From: Haladaptatus sp. QDMS2
GTDB taxonomy: Archaea > Halobacteriota > Halobacteria > Halobacteriales > Halococcaceae
DNA: 64,000 bases
Direction of reading: 5' to 3'
Assembly (NCBI RefSeq): GCF_029338295.1
Contig: NZ_CP119791.1
Location: 1,426,001 to 1,490,000 of the forward strand
Part shown: positions 51,644 through 60,735 of the stretch, piece by piece
Numbering within the stretch: position 1 is the first letter of the stretch
Layout: each line of letters begins with the position of its first letter
The notes under the pieces: model-generated
Database searches by the model: none
Told to the model about the DNA's origin: nothing
Seen by the model: only the letters and a program-made list of their open reading frames with translations
Position numbers and translations under genes: made by a program

Positions 51644-52615
51644 ATGACTGATACGAGTATTCGAACCCGAACCGATGAGCGGACGAGCGAGCGAGAAGAG
51701 CCCGAGCGAACACGAGAGGAGGAGCTGGTCTGCCCCGAGTGCAGTGGTAACCTCGTCGCGGATACGGAACACGGCGAGACGGTCTGTCAGGACTGTGGCC
51801 TCGTCGTAGACGAAGGTACCATCGACCGCGGCCCGGAGTGGCGCGCCTTCGACTCCTCTGAACGCGACGAAAAGTCCCGCGTCGGAGCTCCCACCACGCA
51901 GATGATGCACGACAAGGGGCTCTCGACGAACATCAGCTGGCAGAACAAGGACGCCTACGGGAAGTCCCTCGGCAGCCGCCAGCGCGCGAAGATGCAGCGC
52001 CTTCGCAAGTGGAACGAGCGCTTCCGCACGCGTGACAGCAAGGAGCGCAACCTCAAACAGGCGCTCGGTGAAATCGACCGCATGGCCTCGGCGCTCGGCC
52101 TTCCAAAGGACGTGCGCGAGACGGCGTCGGTCATCTACCGTCGCGCGCTCTCCGAGAATCTCCTTCCCGGCCGCTCCATCGAAGGCGTCGCGACGGCGGC
52201 GCTCTATGCCGCTGCCCGGCAGGCGAACATGCCCCGAAGCTTAGACGAGATAACGAACGTCTCGCGGGTAGACAAGAGTGAGATTGCCCGCACGTACCGC
52301 TACGTGGCCCGCGAACTCAAACTCGAGGTACGTCCGGCGGACCCCGAAAGCTACGTACCGCGGTTTGCGTCCTCGCTCGACCTCTCCGACGAAGTCGAGA
52401 TGCGTGCCCGCCAACTCCTGAAAACCGCCAAGGAGCAGGGTGTCCACAGCGGCAAGTCGCCGGTCGGCCTCGCCGCCGCCGCCGTCTACGCCGCCGCGCT
52501 GCTCTCGAACGAGAAGGTCACCCAGAGCGAGGTCTCCGACATCGCGAACATCAGCGAGGTCACCATCCGAAACCGCTATCACGAACTGCTCGAAGCAGAA
52601 GAGCAAGTTCTCTAA
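51644..52615 (+). CDS. tfb: transcription initiation factor TFB
   Basis: A 323-residue TFIIB homologue recruiting RNA polymerase to TBP-bound promoters. The zinc ribbon has Cys30, Cys33, Cys48 and Cys51 (CPEC...CQDC). The B-reader region AFDSSERDEKSRVGAPTT follows, then two cyclin folds (about 125-215 and 220-315) and a C-terminal HTH-like ISEVTIRNRYHELLE. The acidic N-terminal 28 residues are a haloarchaeal extension. Haloarchaea use several TFBs; which one this is cannot be told. Confidence 0.96.
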   Translation: MTDTSIRTRTDERTSEREEPERTREEELVCPECSGNLVADTEHGETVCQDCGLVVDEGTIDRGPEWRAFDSSERDEKSRVGAPTTQMMHDKGLSTNISWQNKDAYGKSLGSRQRAKMQRLRKWNERFRTRDSKERNLKQALGEIDRMASALGLPKDVRETASVIYRRALSENLLPGRSIEGVATAALYAAARQANMPRSLDEITNVSRVDKSEIARTYRYVARELKLEVRPADPESYVPRFASSLDLSDEVEMRARQLLKTAKEQGVHSGKSPVGLAAAAVYAAALLSNEKVTQSEVSDIANISEVTIRNRYHELLEAEEQVL

Positions 52616-52652
52616 GCGAAACACTGACCGTTTTTCCGGCGTTTTTCGACCC

Positions 52653-53123
52653 ATGGAAACGACGCGTCACTACACTGCAACCGTCTACATCGTCAACGAC
52701 GGAGCCACCGCCCTCCACGACCACAAGCGCCTCGACATGTGGCTCCCGCCCGGTGGCCACATCGACCGCGACGAACTCCCCCACGAGGCAGCCATCCGCG
52801 AGGTCAGCGAGGAGACAGGTCTCGACGTGACACTGCTCGCAGCGCGAACCGGCGCGTCCTCTGCAACCGTCGAACCGCTACCCGAACCCGCCCACCTTCA
52901 GCTCGCGGACGTGAACGTCTGCGACGGCCACGTCGGCCACCAACACATCGACTTCGTCTACTTCGGGTCGGTCGAACACCGCGACATCCAGCCAGAAGAC
53001 GGCGAAATCGAGACGTGGCACTGGTTCACCGCAGCGGAGTTGCGCGAGGACGGCGACCACCTCGACTCGGACGTCATCGCCCACGGCATCGAGGCAATCA
53101 AGGCGGTCGAGAACGACCGGTAG
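52653..53123 (+). CDS. Nudix hydrolase
   Basis: A 156-residue Nudix protein hydrolysing a nucleoside diphosphate linked to another group. The Nudix box runs GGHIDRDELPHEAAIREVSEETGLDV in family pattern (Gly, Glu, Arg-Glu, Glu-Glu and Gly positions kept). ATG 52653 (METTRHYTATVYIVND) fits the family start. It lies 37 bp after TFB. Substrate not known. Confidence 0.88.
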   Translation: METTRHYTATVYIVNDGATALHDHKRLDMWLPPGGHIDRDELPHEAAIREVSEETGLDVTLLAARTGASSATVEPLPEPAHLQLADVNVCDGHVGHQHIDFVYFGSVEHRDIQPEDGEIETWHWFTAAELREDGDHLDSDVIAHGIEAIKAVENDR

Positions 53124-53552
53124 TTACAGAGCTCCGAGCGTGTCCATCCCGAGTTGCTGGAGCATCCTGAGAATGTCGAAGTTCGCCCACCGTTCTGCGA
53201 TTTTCCCGTCTTTGAGTCGCACCGCGCCGATACCCATGATGTCGATTCGCTTCCCGGTCGGTTCCAGACCCATGAATGGTCCCTCGTGGGTGCCAGTCAC
53301 CCGTCCCCAGAACGCGACGTGGTCGCCTTCTTCTATCATGTGGGAAACGTCTTAGCACAGGTCGGGAAACGCTTCGCGGTAGCGTCGGATGAACGTCGCA
53401 AACTCTGAAGGTTCCCCCTCGCCTGACCCGGCGGGGTCGTGAAACACCTGCTGAGGAGTCAAAATTTCGGGCAGCGCGTCCACGTTCCCCTCGCTCCAGA
53501 TTTCTTTCGTGTAGCGACGGACGACGGCCTTCGAAGTGGATTGAACGGCCAT
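53124..53552 (-). pseudogene. SnoaL-like ester cyclase/steroid-isomerase-fold gene with in-frame stop
   Basis: One continuous frame of 143 codons from ATG 53552 to the stop at 53124, broken once by TAA at 53352-53354. The first part reads MAVQSTSKAVVRRYTKEIWS through RRYREAFPDLC. After the stop, same frame, comes DVSHMIEEGDHVAFWGRVTG and FDILRMLQQLG. Together they match a SnoaL-like polyketide-cyclase fold of normal length. A nonsense mutation (or a base-call error) is the only lesion. Abuts the Nudix gene tail to tail. Confidence 0.8.
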
Positions 53553-53592
53553 ACGAAGGGATACGCCGTCCCACGAGAAAACGTATCCCGGC

Positions 53593-54657
53593 CTACAGCA
53601 GTGATTCGACGTACTGCCCGACGTGGTCGTCCATGCGCTTTTTGAAGCCCGCCTGTCGGGCGAGGCGGTCGAGTTCGCGGGCGACGAGACTGCCGTACTG
53701 AACCGCCTTCTTCTCGCGGAACGCGATGGGGTCGGGCGTCCACTCCCGGACGGCCAGCCTGAACGCGAATTTTCGCTCGCCACGCGGACTCACGAGCAGG
53801 TCGCCGGGCAGACGCAGACTCGCCTCGACGACGTCGTCGTGGAGCAGTGGAGCGATGGGTTCGACGCTCGCCGCCCGAATCGCGAGCACGTCACGGGCCA
53901 ACTGGTCGGGAAGCGTGGCGATGACTTCGTGGGCCGCGCCTCTGACGGTGGTCGCTTCGACGCGGTGGTCTGCGCGGATTACCTTCTCGTAGCCACCGAA
54001 CAGTTCGTCTGCCCCCTGCCCGACGGCGAGGGTATCGTAGCCGTCAGCGGCGGCGCGCTTCGCGGTGAGATAGAGCGGGAGCGCGATACCAACGTCCATC
54101 GGGTTAGTCCGGCCAATCGCGCGGGCAACCGCTGGAATCGCGGCTTCGAGGCGCTCGTGAGTGATTTCGACGACCGTCAGGTCTTTGCCGAGGATACGTG
54201 CGGCCGAACGGGCCGCCGCCACGTCGTGACTTTCCGGGAACCCCGTAACGTAGAGCGGTCCGTCAAGGGACGCGCCGAGGGCCGCAGAATCCACGCCACC
54301 GGAGAACGCGACGGGCGTCTCTTCAGGGAGTGCGGCGAGACGGGTTTCGACGGCCGTTCCGACCGCCGAAACCGCTTCCGGGCCGGATTCGAACAGCGGA
54401 GGTTCGGGGAGCGTCCAGACCTGCTCGTCGCCGTCGGCGGTGCGCTTGCATCCGGCGGGCACGAAGTCGGGCGAATCGAGGTCGCGGTGGTCGAAACTCC
54501 ACGTCATCGGGTCGTCCGCTTCTGAGAAGATTGGATAGCGGCCGAGCACGTCGCGGACGAGCGCGCCGTCGAGTTCGCCCGCGAACCCGCCGGTTCCGGG
54601 AAGCGGTTGCTTCGAGTCGAGCGCCCGACGGACCGTGGTTGGGTCCGAGCCCTCCAT
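53593..54657 (-). CDS. asparagine-synthase-like amidoligase lacking a catalytic glutaminase domain
   Basis: A 354-residue protein. The ATP-pyrophosphatase signature SGGVDS (ETPVAFSGGVDSAALGASL) and the later VGQGADELFGGYEKV are those of asparagine synthase. The N-terminal ~110 residues hold only a shortened remnant of the class II glutaminase region (DVLGRYPIFSEADD), and there is no N-terminal Cys2. It may use free ammonia or act on another substrate. Its start overlaps the PHP gene stop, so the two form a pair. Confidence 0.82.
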   Translation of the reverse strand: MEGSDPTTVRRALDSKQPLPGTGGFAGELDGALVRDVLGRYPIFSEADDPMTWSFDHRDLDSPDFVPAGCKRTADGDEQVWTLPEPPLFESGPEAVSAVGTAVETRLAALPEETPVAFSGGVDSAALGASLDGPLYVTGFPESHDVAAARSAARILGKDLTVVEITHERLEAAIPAVARAIGRTNPMDVGIALPLYLTAKRAAADGYDTLAVGQGADELFGGYEKVIRADHRVEATTVRGAAHEVIATLPDQLARDVLAIRAASVEPIAPLLHDDVVEASLRLPGDLLVSPRGERKFAFRLAVREWTPDPIAFREKKAVQYGSLVARELDRLARQAGFKKRMDDHVGQYVESLL

Positions 54658-55343
54658 CAGTCGATTATCGAGAGAAAGCGGTTTTTCACGCGGCGTTTCG
54701 CGCCCCCTGCGGCCTGTGCGAAACTGATACGCCACGGGGTGCGCTGGCCGACGACGCTCGTCCGGCCTTCACGGATGGCGTCGAGGATTGCTTCGACACT
54801 CCGGTCGTCGGCGTCGATTTCGGTGACTGCCTGCCCGACCATCTCACTGATGTGGGCGTCACTGCCAGCGGTCATCGGGAGGCCACGGGCTCTGGCGAAG
54901 CGTTCTGCCTTGCGGTTTGCCCGCCCCGTGAGCAGTCGCGAGTTGTACACCTCGATGGCGTCTGCGCTCGCGAGTTGATCCATGGTGATGTGCGGGGCGA
55001 CGCCGCTGCGGGACTTCTGGAACGGGTGGGGAACGACCGCGAGGCCACCTTGCTCGCGGATGCGGTCGAGCGTCTCGTCGAACGGACGGTAAGCCGGAAT
55101 CTTTTCCTGGATACCGAATGCGAGGACGTGTCCGGCGGCGCTCGTGACTTCCATGCCCGGAATGCCGACGAGGCCGTAGTCTGGCGCCTTCCGCGCGGCT
55201 TCGAGACTGGCGTCTAGTTCGTCGTGGTCTGTGATGGCCAGTGCGTCGAGTCCGACGGCGGCGGCCTGTTCTAACAGGAGGTCGACCGGGTCGCGTCCGT
55301 CGAACGAAAGCGCAGAGTGGGTGTGGAGCTCGACCGACAGCAC
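54657..55343 (-). CDS. PHP-domain phosphoesterase
   Basis: A 228-residue PHP protein with the metal-binding motifs intact: HTHSALSFDG, ALAITDHDE, PGMEVTS, VPHPF and TAGSDAHIS. Such proteins hydrolyse phosphate esters or serve as 3'-5' exonucleases. Gene overlap with the asparagine-synthase-like gene predicts joint expression. Substrate unknown. Confidence 0.85.
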   Translation of the reverse strand: MLSVELHTHSALSFDGRDPVDLLLEQAAAVGLDALAITDHDELDASLEAARKAPDYGLVGIPGMEVTSAAGHVLAFGIQEKIPAYRPFDETLDRIREQGGLAVVPHPFQKSRSGVAPHITMDQLASADAIEVYNSRLLTGRANRKAERFARARGLPMTAGSDAHISEMVGQAVTEIDADDRSVEAILDAIREGRTSVVGQRTPWRISFAQAAGGAKRRVKNRFLSIID

Positions 55344-55484
55344 AAGCGGAGGTTACGCGGCGGTCCTGAAAAGCACCTCGGAACTGGGCCGCCGTTGTGC
55401 CGGGCCGACACGCCACAGCCCGAAAGTAATCACGTTCGTGCATATGAAAAGGACTTTACCCCGACTATCTCAACAGAAGGATGA

Positions 55485-57623
55485 ATGAGTCTTGCCGAGT
55501 CGGACAAGGAACTCGTGGTTGCGGAGTTGGGCCGAGAACCCACCGACGCAGAGGAGGTCCTGTTCGAGAACCTCTGGAGCGAACACTGCGCCTATCGCTC
55601 GTCGCGCCCCCTGCTCAGCGCCTTCGAGAGCGAGGGCGACCAGGTCGTCATCGGGCCAGGCGACGACGCGGCCGTGGTCAAACTGACCGACGACGTGTAC
55701 ATCACGATGGGTATCGAGAGTCACAACCACCCCTCGTACGTGGACCCCTACGACGGGGCGGCGACGGGCGTCGGCGGCATCGTCCGCGACACCCTCTCGA
55801 TGGGAGCCTACCCCATCGCCCTGGCGGACAGCCTCTACTTCGGTGGCTTCGACCGGGAGCACTCTCGCTACCTGTTCGAGGGCGTCGTCGAGGGAATCAG
55901 CGACTACGGCAACTCCATCGGCGTGCCGACGGTGGCCGGAAGCGTCGCCTTCCACGACGACTATGTGGGCAACCCGCTCGTGAACGTCGCGTGCGTGGGC
56001 CTCCTGCCCGCAGACCGCATGGTCACGGCGGAAGCACAGTCGGTCGGAAACAAACTCGTCCTCGTCGGTAATTCGACCGGGCGCGACGGCCTCGGCGGCG
56101 CGTCGTTCGCCTCCGAAGACCTCGCAGAGGACGCGGAGACCGAAGACCGACCTGCCGTGCAAGTCGGCGACCCGTACACGGAAAAGCTCCTCATCGAATG
56201 CAACGAAGCCCTGCTCGACGAGAACCTCGTCGAGGCGGCCCGTGACCTCGGTGCGGCGGGCCTCGGCGGCGCGTCGAGCGAACTCATCGCGAAAGGACGG
56301 AAGGGCGCGATTCTCGAACTCGAACGCGTCCACCAGCGCGAACCGAACATGGTTCCCCTTGAGATTCTGCTCGCAGAGTCCCAGGAGCGCATGGTGTACG
56401 AGGTCATCCCCGAAAACGTCGCTCGCGTCGAGGAGCTCGCAGAACGCTACGACCTCGGCTGTTCGGTCATCGGCGAAGTGACCGACTCCGGACGCTACGT
56501 CTGTACCTTCGAGGGCGAGTCCGTCGTGGACGTGCCCGTCCAGTTCCTCTGTGAGGGCGCACCGATGAACGACCTCGCGACCGAAGCGCCGGCAAGCGTC
56601 GAACGCGATCTGCCTGCGGTCGACCTCGCGGACGCCTTCGAGGCAGTCGTCGGCAGCCCGAACACCGCGAGCAAGCGGTGGGTCTACCGCCAGTACGACC
56701 ACGAAGTCGGAACCCGCACGGCGGTCGGGCCGGGCCAGGACGGCGCGGTCCTCGCCATCCGCGAAGCGAACAAGGGCCTCGCCTTTACCGCGGGTGCGGA
56801 CCCGAACTGGACGAGCGCGAACCCCTACGAGGGCGCGCGGGCGGTCGCCCTCGAAAACGCGACGAATCTCGCCGTGAAGGGTGCGACGCCGCTCGCCGCC
56901 GTGGACTGTCTGAACGGCGGCAACCCGGAGAAACCGGACGTGTACCACGGCTTCAAGGCTATCGTGGACGGCCTCGCCGCCATGTGCGCCGACCTCTCGG
57001 TTCCCGTCGTCGGCGGGAACGTCTCGCTCTACAACGACTCCCAGTCCGGCCCGATTCCCCCGACGCCGACGCTCGCAATGGTGGGCACGAAGGATACCTA
57101 CGCTGCCCCGCCCGCCTTCTTCGCCGGTGAGGGAACGGTCCTGCTCGTCGGCGACGCGGTGCTCGCGGGCGACGACGCGGGCCTCGGTGGGTCTGAATAC
57201 CTCGCGCAGTTTGGCGGCGCAGACGACTTCCCGGCGCTCCCCGAGAACGCACCGGCGTTCGTCGAAGCACTCGCCGCTGTCGTCAACCAGGACGCGACGC
57301 TCGCCGCCCACGACGCCAGCCACGGCGGCCTCGCGGTGACGCTCGCGGAGATGGTCACAGCAGAGACGGGCGCGGACCTGCCCATAGAGGGCGACGCCAC
57401 CGCCGCAGAGCTGCTGTTCCACGAGCAACCCGGTCGCGCTGTCATCGAGACGACCAACCCGGACGCCGTGAAGGCCGCATTCGACGGCATCGCACCGGTG
57501 TCCGAACTCGGCACGGCGACCACAGACGGGTCGCTCTCGCTTTCGGTCAACGGCGAATCCCTCGCCGCCTCGGCTGACGCAATCGCCGACCTGCGGGCGA
57601 TTATCGAACGCGAACTCGAGTAA
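55485..57623 (+). CDS. purL: phosphoribosylformylglycinamidine synthase subunit II
   Basis: A 712-residue PurL making FGAM from FGAR with ammonia from PurQ in purine synthesis. Seen: [50 protein letters not shown] and [14 protein letters not shown]. PurQ and PurS are not adjacent. A 14-codon frame (55444-55488) overlaps the start but is probably not meaningful. The gene lies in the direction opposite to the PHP gene. Confidence 0.96.
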   Translation: MSLAESDKELVVAELGREPTDAEEVLFENLWSEHCAYRSSRPLLSAFESEGDQVVIGPGDDAAVVKLTDDVYITMGIESHNHPSYVDPYDGAATGVGGIVRDTLSMGAYPIALADSLYFGGFDREHSRYLFEGVVEGISDYGNSIGVPTVAGSVAFHDDYVGNPLVNVACVGLLPADRMVTAEAQSVGNKLVLVGNSTGRDGLGGASFASEDLAEDAETEDRPAVQVGDPYTEKLLIECNEALLDENLVEAARDLGAAGLGGASSELIAKGRKGAILELERVHQREPNMVPLEILLAESQERMVYEVIPENVARVEELAERYDLGCSVIGEVTDSGRYVCTFEGESVVDVPVQFLCEGAPMNDLATEAPASVERDLPAVDLADAFEAVVGSPNTASKRWVYRQYDHEVGTRTAVGPGQDGAVLAIREANKGLAFTAGADPNWTSANPYEGARAVALENATNLAVKGATPLAAVDCLNGGNPEKPDVYHGFKAIVDGLAAMCADLSVPVVGGNVSLYNDSQSGPIPPTPTLAMVGTKDTYAAPPAFFAGEGTVLLVGDAVLAGDDAGLGGSEYLAQFGGADDFPALPENAPAFVEALAAVVNQDATLAAHDASHGGLAVTLAEMVTAETGADLPIEGDATAAELLFHEQPGRAVIETTNPDAVKAAFDGIAPVSELGTATTDGSLSLSVNGESLAASADAIADLRAIIERELE

Positions 57624-57665
57624 CCGAGAGCCGAACGCTTTTCACGCGCCACGTCAACTCGAACC

Positions 57666-58814
57666 ATGGACGCAGTAGTCGTCGGTGGCGGCGTCGTCGG
57701 CCTCGCCTGTGCACACTATCTCACGGAGCGCGGAGCGGCCGTCACCGTCCTCGAAAAGGGAAGTCTCGGCGGTGGTTCGACAGGACGCTCTGCTGGCGGA
57801 ATCCGGGCGCAGTTCTCGACGCCCGTAAACGTAGACCTCTCGGTGGCGAGCATGGCCGTGTGGGACACCTTCGAAGCCGAGTTCGGCGTGGACATCGCCC
57901 ATCGCAAATCCGGCTATCTCTTTCTGGCCCGCGAGGCGGACACCGCGGACGCCTTCCGCGAAAACGTCGCCATGCAAAATGAGCGCGGCGTTCCGAGCGA
58001 AGTACTTTCGCCGACGGAAGCAGAGGTCCACTGCCCCGGGCTTCGCACCGAGGAGTTCGTACTCGCGACGTACTCGCCGACCGACGGCTTCGCCGACCCG
58101 AATTTGGCAGTTCAGGGATTCGCCCAGGCCGTGACCGAGGCCGGCGGCGAGATTCGGACGAAAACGCCCGTCACAGACGTACTCGTCGAGGACGGAGTGG
58201 TGGTCGGCGTCGAGACGCCAGACGGCGAACTGACCGCTGACGTGGTCGTGAACGCGGCGGGGGCGTGGGCCGGCGACCTGGCCGCGATGGCCGGCCTCGA
58301 CCTGCCAATCGCACCTCGACGCCGGCAGATTGCGATTGTCCAACCCGAGACTCCCCTCACTGATGACCACCCGCTCACCATCGACCTCGACACCGGGTCG
58401 TACTTTCGCCCGGAGCGCGAGGGACAGGCCATCGTCGGCGGGCACTTTGCTGACGCTGATAGGGACGTCTCACCGGACCGATTCAGCGAGAAACTGGACA
58501 TGGACTGGGCGGTGCGGGCAGTGGAGAACGCCGGAGACTGCGCGACCAACTTCGGCCTCGATTCGCGCATCGTCCGCGGATGGGCGGGCCTCTACGCGGT
58601 GACCCCTGACCACCACCCGATAATCGAGGAGTCGATGCCGGGATTCCTGACGGTGGCTGGCTTTTCCGGCCACGGCTTCCAGCACTCACCCGCCGTTGGA
58701 AACGTAGTCACAGAGCTCGTCTTCGACGGGAAGGCGTCGCTCGTGGACGTTTCAGGATTGTCGAGCGAGCGATTCGAAAGGGGCGAGGGACACGTCGAAC
58801 AGAACGTGGCCTGA
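57666..58814 (+). CDS. FAD-dependent oxidoreductase (DAO/sarcosine-oxidase-like)
   Basis: A 382-residue DAO-family flavoenzyme. The Rossmann FAD motif is VVGGGVVGLACAHYLTERGA, with LEKGSLGGGSTGRSAGGIRA next. C-terminal RGWAGLYAVTPDHHPIIEE and GHGFQHSPAVGNVVTEL are typical of glycine, sarcosine and dimethylglycine oxidising enzymes. The amine substrate is unknown. 42 bp after purL. Confidence 0.9.
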   Translation: MDAVVVGGGVVGLACAHYLTERGAAVTVLEKGSLGGGSTGRSAGGIRAQFSTPVNVDLSVASMAVWDTFEAEFGVDIAHRKSGYLFLAREADTADAFRENVAMQNERGVPSEVLSPTEAEVHCPGLRTEEFVLATYSPTDGFADPNLAVQGFAQAVTEAGGEIRTKTPVTDVLVEDGVVVGVETPDGELTADVVVNAAGAWAGDLAAMAGLDLPIAPRRRQIAIVQPETPLTDDHPLTIDLDTGSYFRPEREGQAIVGGHFADADRDVSPDRFSEKLDMDWAVRAVENAGDCATNFGLDSRIVRGWAGLYAVTPDHHPIIEESMPGFLTVAGFSGHGFQHSPAVGNVVTELVFDGKASLVDVSGLSSERFERGEGHVEQNVA

Positions 58815-58815
58815 C

Positions 58816-58995
58816 CTACGCCATCACGAACGCGAGGCCGAAGACGAGGGCGACGCCGATGAGCGTGACGATGAACCCCGTCGTGACCTGTCCCATCGTG
58901 AACTCCTGCATCGGCGAGGTGACGCGGCCGACCGATTCTCCTTCGTGGTGTTCGCCGTGACCGTCGTGGTCGTCGTCGTGTGAATGCTCGTCCAT
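58816..58995 (-). CDS. small His/Asp-rich membrane protein
   Basis: A 59-residue protein, ATG 58995 to TAG 58816-58818. The N-terminal 20 residues are rich in His and Asp (MDEHSHDDDHDGHGEHHEGE), a likely metal-binding tail, followed by one hydrophobic segment (FIVTLIGVALVFGLAFVMA). Similar small proteins recur in haloarchaea. Ends two bases beyond the FAD oxidoreductase stop (convergent). Function unknown. Confidence 0.65.
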   Translation of the reverse strand: MDEHSHDDDHDGHGEHHEGESVGRVTSPMQEFTMGQVTTGFIVTLIGVALVFGLAFVMA

Positions 58996-59095
58996 ATCCG
59001 CACATTCGCCCGGTCCTACTTTGCTATGTCGGAGTCGGGTGGTTACCGCAGGCGAAACAGTCTAACCCCGAGGTTCCCTTGCCCAAACCAACTGA

Positions 59096-59908
59096 ATGCT
59101 CACGAAGCGGATCATCCCCTGTATCGACGTGGCGCTGGACGACGACGGGAACGCGGCGGTCTACACGGGGGTCAACTTCACCGACCTCAAGTATACCGGC
59201 GACCCCGTAGAGATGGCGAAAGCGTACAACGAAGCGGGCGCAGACGAGTTCGTCTTCCTCGACATCACCGCGAGTTCGGACGGCCGAGAAACCATGCTCG
59301 ACACCGTCTCCCGGGTGGCAGACGAGGTGTTCATCCCGCTGACCGTCGGCGGCGGCATCCGAACGAAAGACGACATCAAAGAGACCCTCCGGGCGGGCGC
59401 AGACAAAGTCTCGATTACGACTGGGGCGCTCGAACGCCCCGAACTTATCAACGAGGGCGCGGCCGCCTTCGGGAACCAGTGTATCGTCATCAGCGTGGAC
59501 TCGCGGCGCGTTTTCGACGAGCAGGGCGAACACTACGTCGAAGTGGACGGTGAGTCCTGCTGGTTCGAGTGTACCGTCAAGGGTGGCCGCGAGGGCACTG
59601 GCGTGGACGTCGTGGAGTGGGCGAAAGAGGCAGAATCGCGCGGCGCTGGCGAGCTGTTCGTGAACTCCATCGACGCAGACGGCACGAAAGACGGCTACGA
59701 CATTCCGCTGACTGCGGCGGTGTGTGATGCGGTTTCGACCCCGGTCATCGCCTCGTCGGGCTGTGGCGGACCGGAGGACGCCTACGAGGTGTTCACCGAA
59801 GCCAACGCGGACGCGGCGCTCGCGGCGTCTATCTTCCACTTCGACGAGTACAGCATCCGGGAAGTCAAGGAGTATCTCGCAGAACGGGACGTCCCAGTGC
59901 GCCTCTGA
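59096..59908 (+). CDS. hisF: imidazole glycerol phosphate synthase subunit HisF
   Basis: A 270-residue TIM barrel that converts PRFAR with ammonia to IGP and AICAR in histidine synthesis. [12 protein letters not shown] carries catalytic Asp11; the second catalytic Asp is in VISVD (residue 135). [11 protein letters not shown] and [13 protein letters not shown] are phosphate-binding loops. AICAR feeds purine synthesis, where PurL acts. Confidence 0.95.
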   Translation: MLTKRIIPCIDVALDDDGNAAVYTGVNFTDLKYTGDPVEMAKAYNEAGADEFVFLDITASSDGRETMLDTVSRVADEVFIPLTVGGGIRTKDDIKETLRAGADKVSITTGALERPELINEGAAAFGNQCIVISVDSRRVFDEQGEHYVEVDGESCWFECTVKGGREGTGVDVVEWAKEAESRGAGELFVNSIDADGTKDGYDIPLTAAVCDAVSTPVIASSGCGGPEDAYEVFTEANADAALAASIFHFDEYSIREVKEYLAERDVPVRL

Positions 59909-59920
59909 GAAACCGAATTT

Positions 59921-60205
59921 TCACTGCGCTGCTTCGAACGCGTCGCGGAAGGCCGAGGCCTTCTCTCGAACGCGGGCGGCACCCGCTTCGAGTGCTTCGA
60001 GTGGGTCTACCCCCTCGACCGTTTTCACGGTGAGGATGGGGTCCGTCTGCCCACCGGACTGCTCGGGGTTCATGTCGTACGTCGCCGCAGAGACGTCCTC
60101 GAGTTCGAGGAGGGCCCCCTTCAGGACGTTCATGAACGTGTGGTCTTCGCCCGCAATCTCGATGGAGAGTTCGTTCTCCGTCTTCTCGATGACCCGCAGT
60201 TCCAT
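59921..60205 (-). CDS. rpoL: DNA-directed RNA polymerase subunit L (Rpo11)
   Basis: A 94-residue Rpo11 pairing with Rpo3 in assembly of archaeal RNA polymerase. [20 protein letters not shown] and [20 protein letters not shown] are characteristic. ATG 60205 gives the family start; the next upstream start adds 18 residues that are not conserved-looking. Convergent with hisF. Confidence 0.94.
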   Translation of the reverse strand: MELRVIEKTENELSIEIAGEDHTFMNVLKGALLELEDVSAATYDMNPEQSGGQTDPILTVKTVEGVDPLEALEAGAARVREKASAFRDAFEAAQ

Positions 60206-60313
60206 ACTCCTATGTCCAAAAGCCGGGCGTTTGTACCTTTCGAAGGGCCACGCCCGCACGCCGGACGACGCAGGGGCTCAGGGTTCGCTGAAACCGGCCC
60301 AAAAGCGGGAGAA

Positions 60314-60688
60314 TCAGTCCTGACAGCAGCCACCGGCCTTCTCACCGAAGTCGACGGCGAGTTCGGCGGAGATGGCGTCGTTTACGGCTGCGAGTTTTGC
60401 ATCGAGGTCGGCCTGTGCGGAGAGGTAGTCGTCCATCACGGGCAGGTCGTGGAGGTCGGCCTGTGCGTTCTGGAGCTGGTGGAGGTCTTCCTGGGTCGCC
60501 TCGCCGGATTGGCGGGCGAGCATGAACTCCTGGCGGAGTTGTTCGAACTCCTGGACTCGGCGCTGGGCCTCTTCTGAGTTCTCGACGGCTTCTTTGGTCT
60601 CCTCGAACCGCTTGTACTCCGGCGACTCGGCGATTGCCTTGCCGAGTTCCGTTCCCATGTCCTCCAGTCGTGCGGTTTCTACGCTCAT
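60314..60688 (-). CDS. YlbF/YmcA-like helical protein
   Basis: A 124-residue all-helical protein: ETARLEDMGTELGKAIAESP, FEETKEAVENSEEAQRRVQE and LPVMDDYLSAQADLDAKLAA match the YlbF family. In Bacillus this family takes part in RNase Y regulation; the archaeal role is unknown. The C-terminus ends GGCCQD, a double Cys of unknown use. Confidence 0.82.
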   Translation of the reverse strand: MSVETARLEDMGTELGKAIAESPEYKRFEETKEAVENSEEAQRRVQEFEQLRQEFMLARQSGEATQEDLHQLQNAQADLHDLPVMDDYLSAQADLDAKLAAVNDAISAELAVDFGEKAGGCCQD

Positions 60689-60735
60689 GGACGGCGCTAA
60701 GTGAGCGAAACGTTTGAAAGTGCCGGTCTGGGCGG

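Noticed and set aside
55444-55488. 14-codon upstream frame overlapping the purL start
   Set aside because: Short, no conserved wording, and the local TATA-like sequence suggests a transcript starting downstream of its ATG.
55470-57428. Very long open frame (about 650 codons) on the strand opposite purL
   Set aside because: It is a GC-rich antisense shadow: the composition is Arg/Glu/Val-heavy without motifs, while purL on the other strand has all family motifs.
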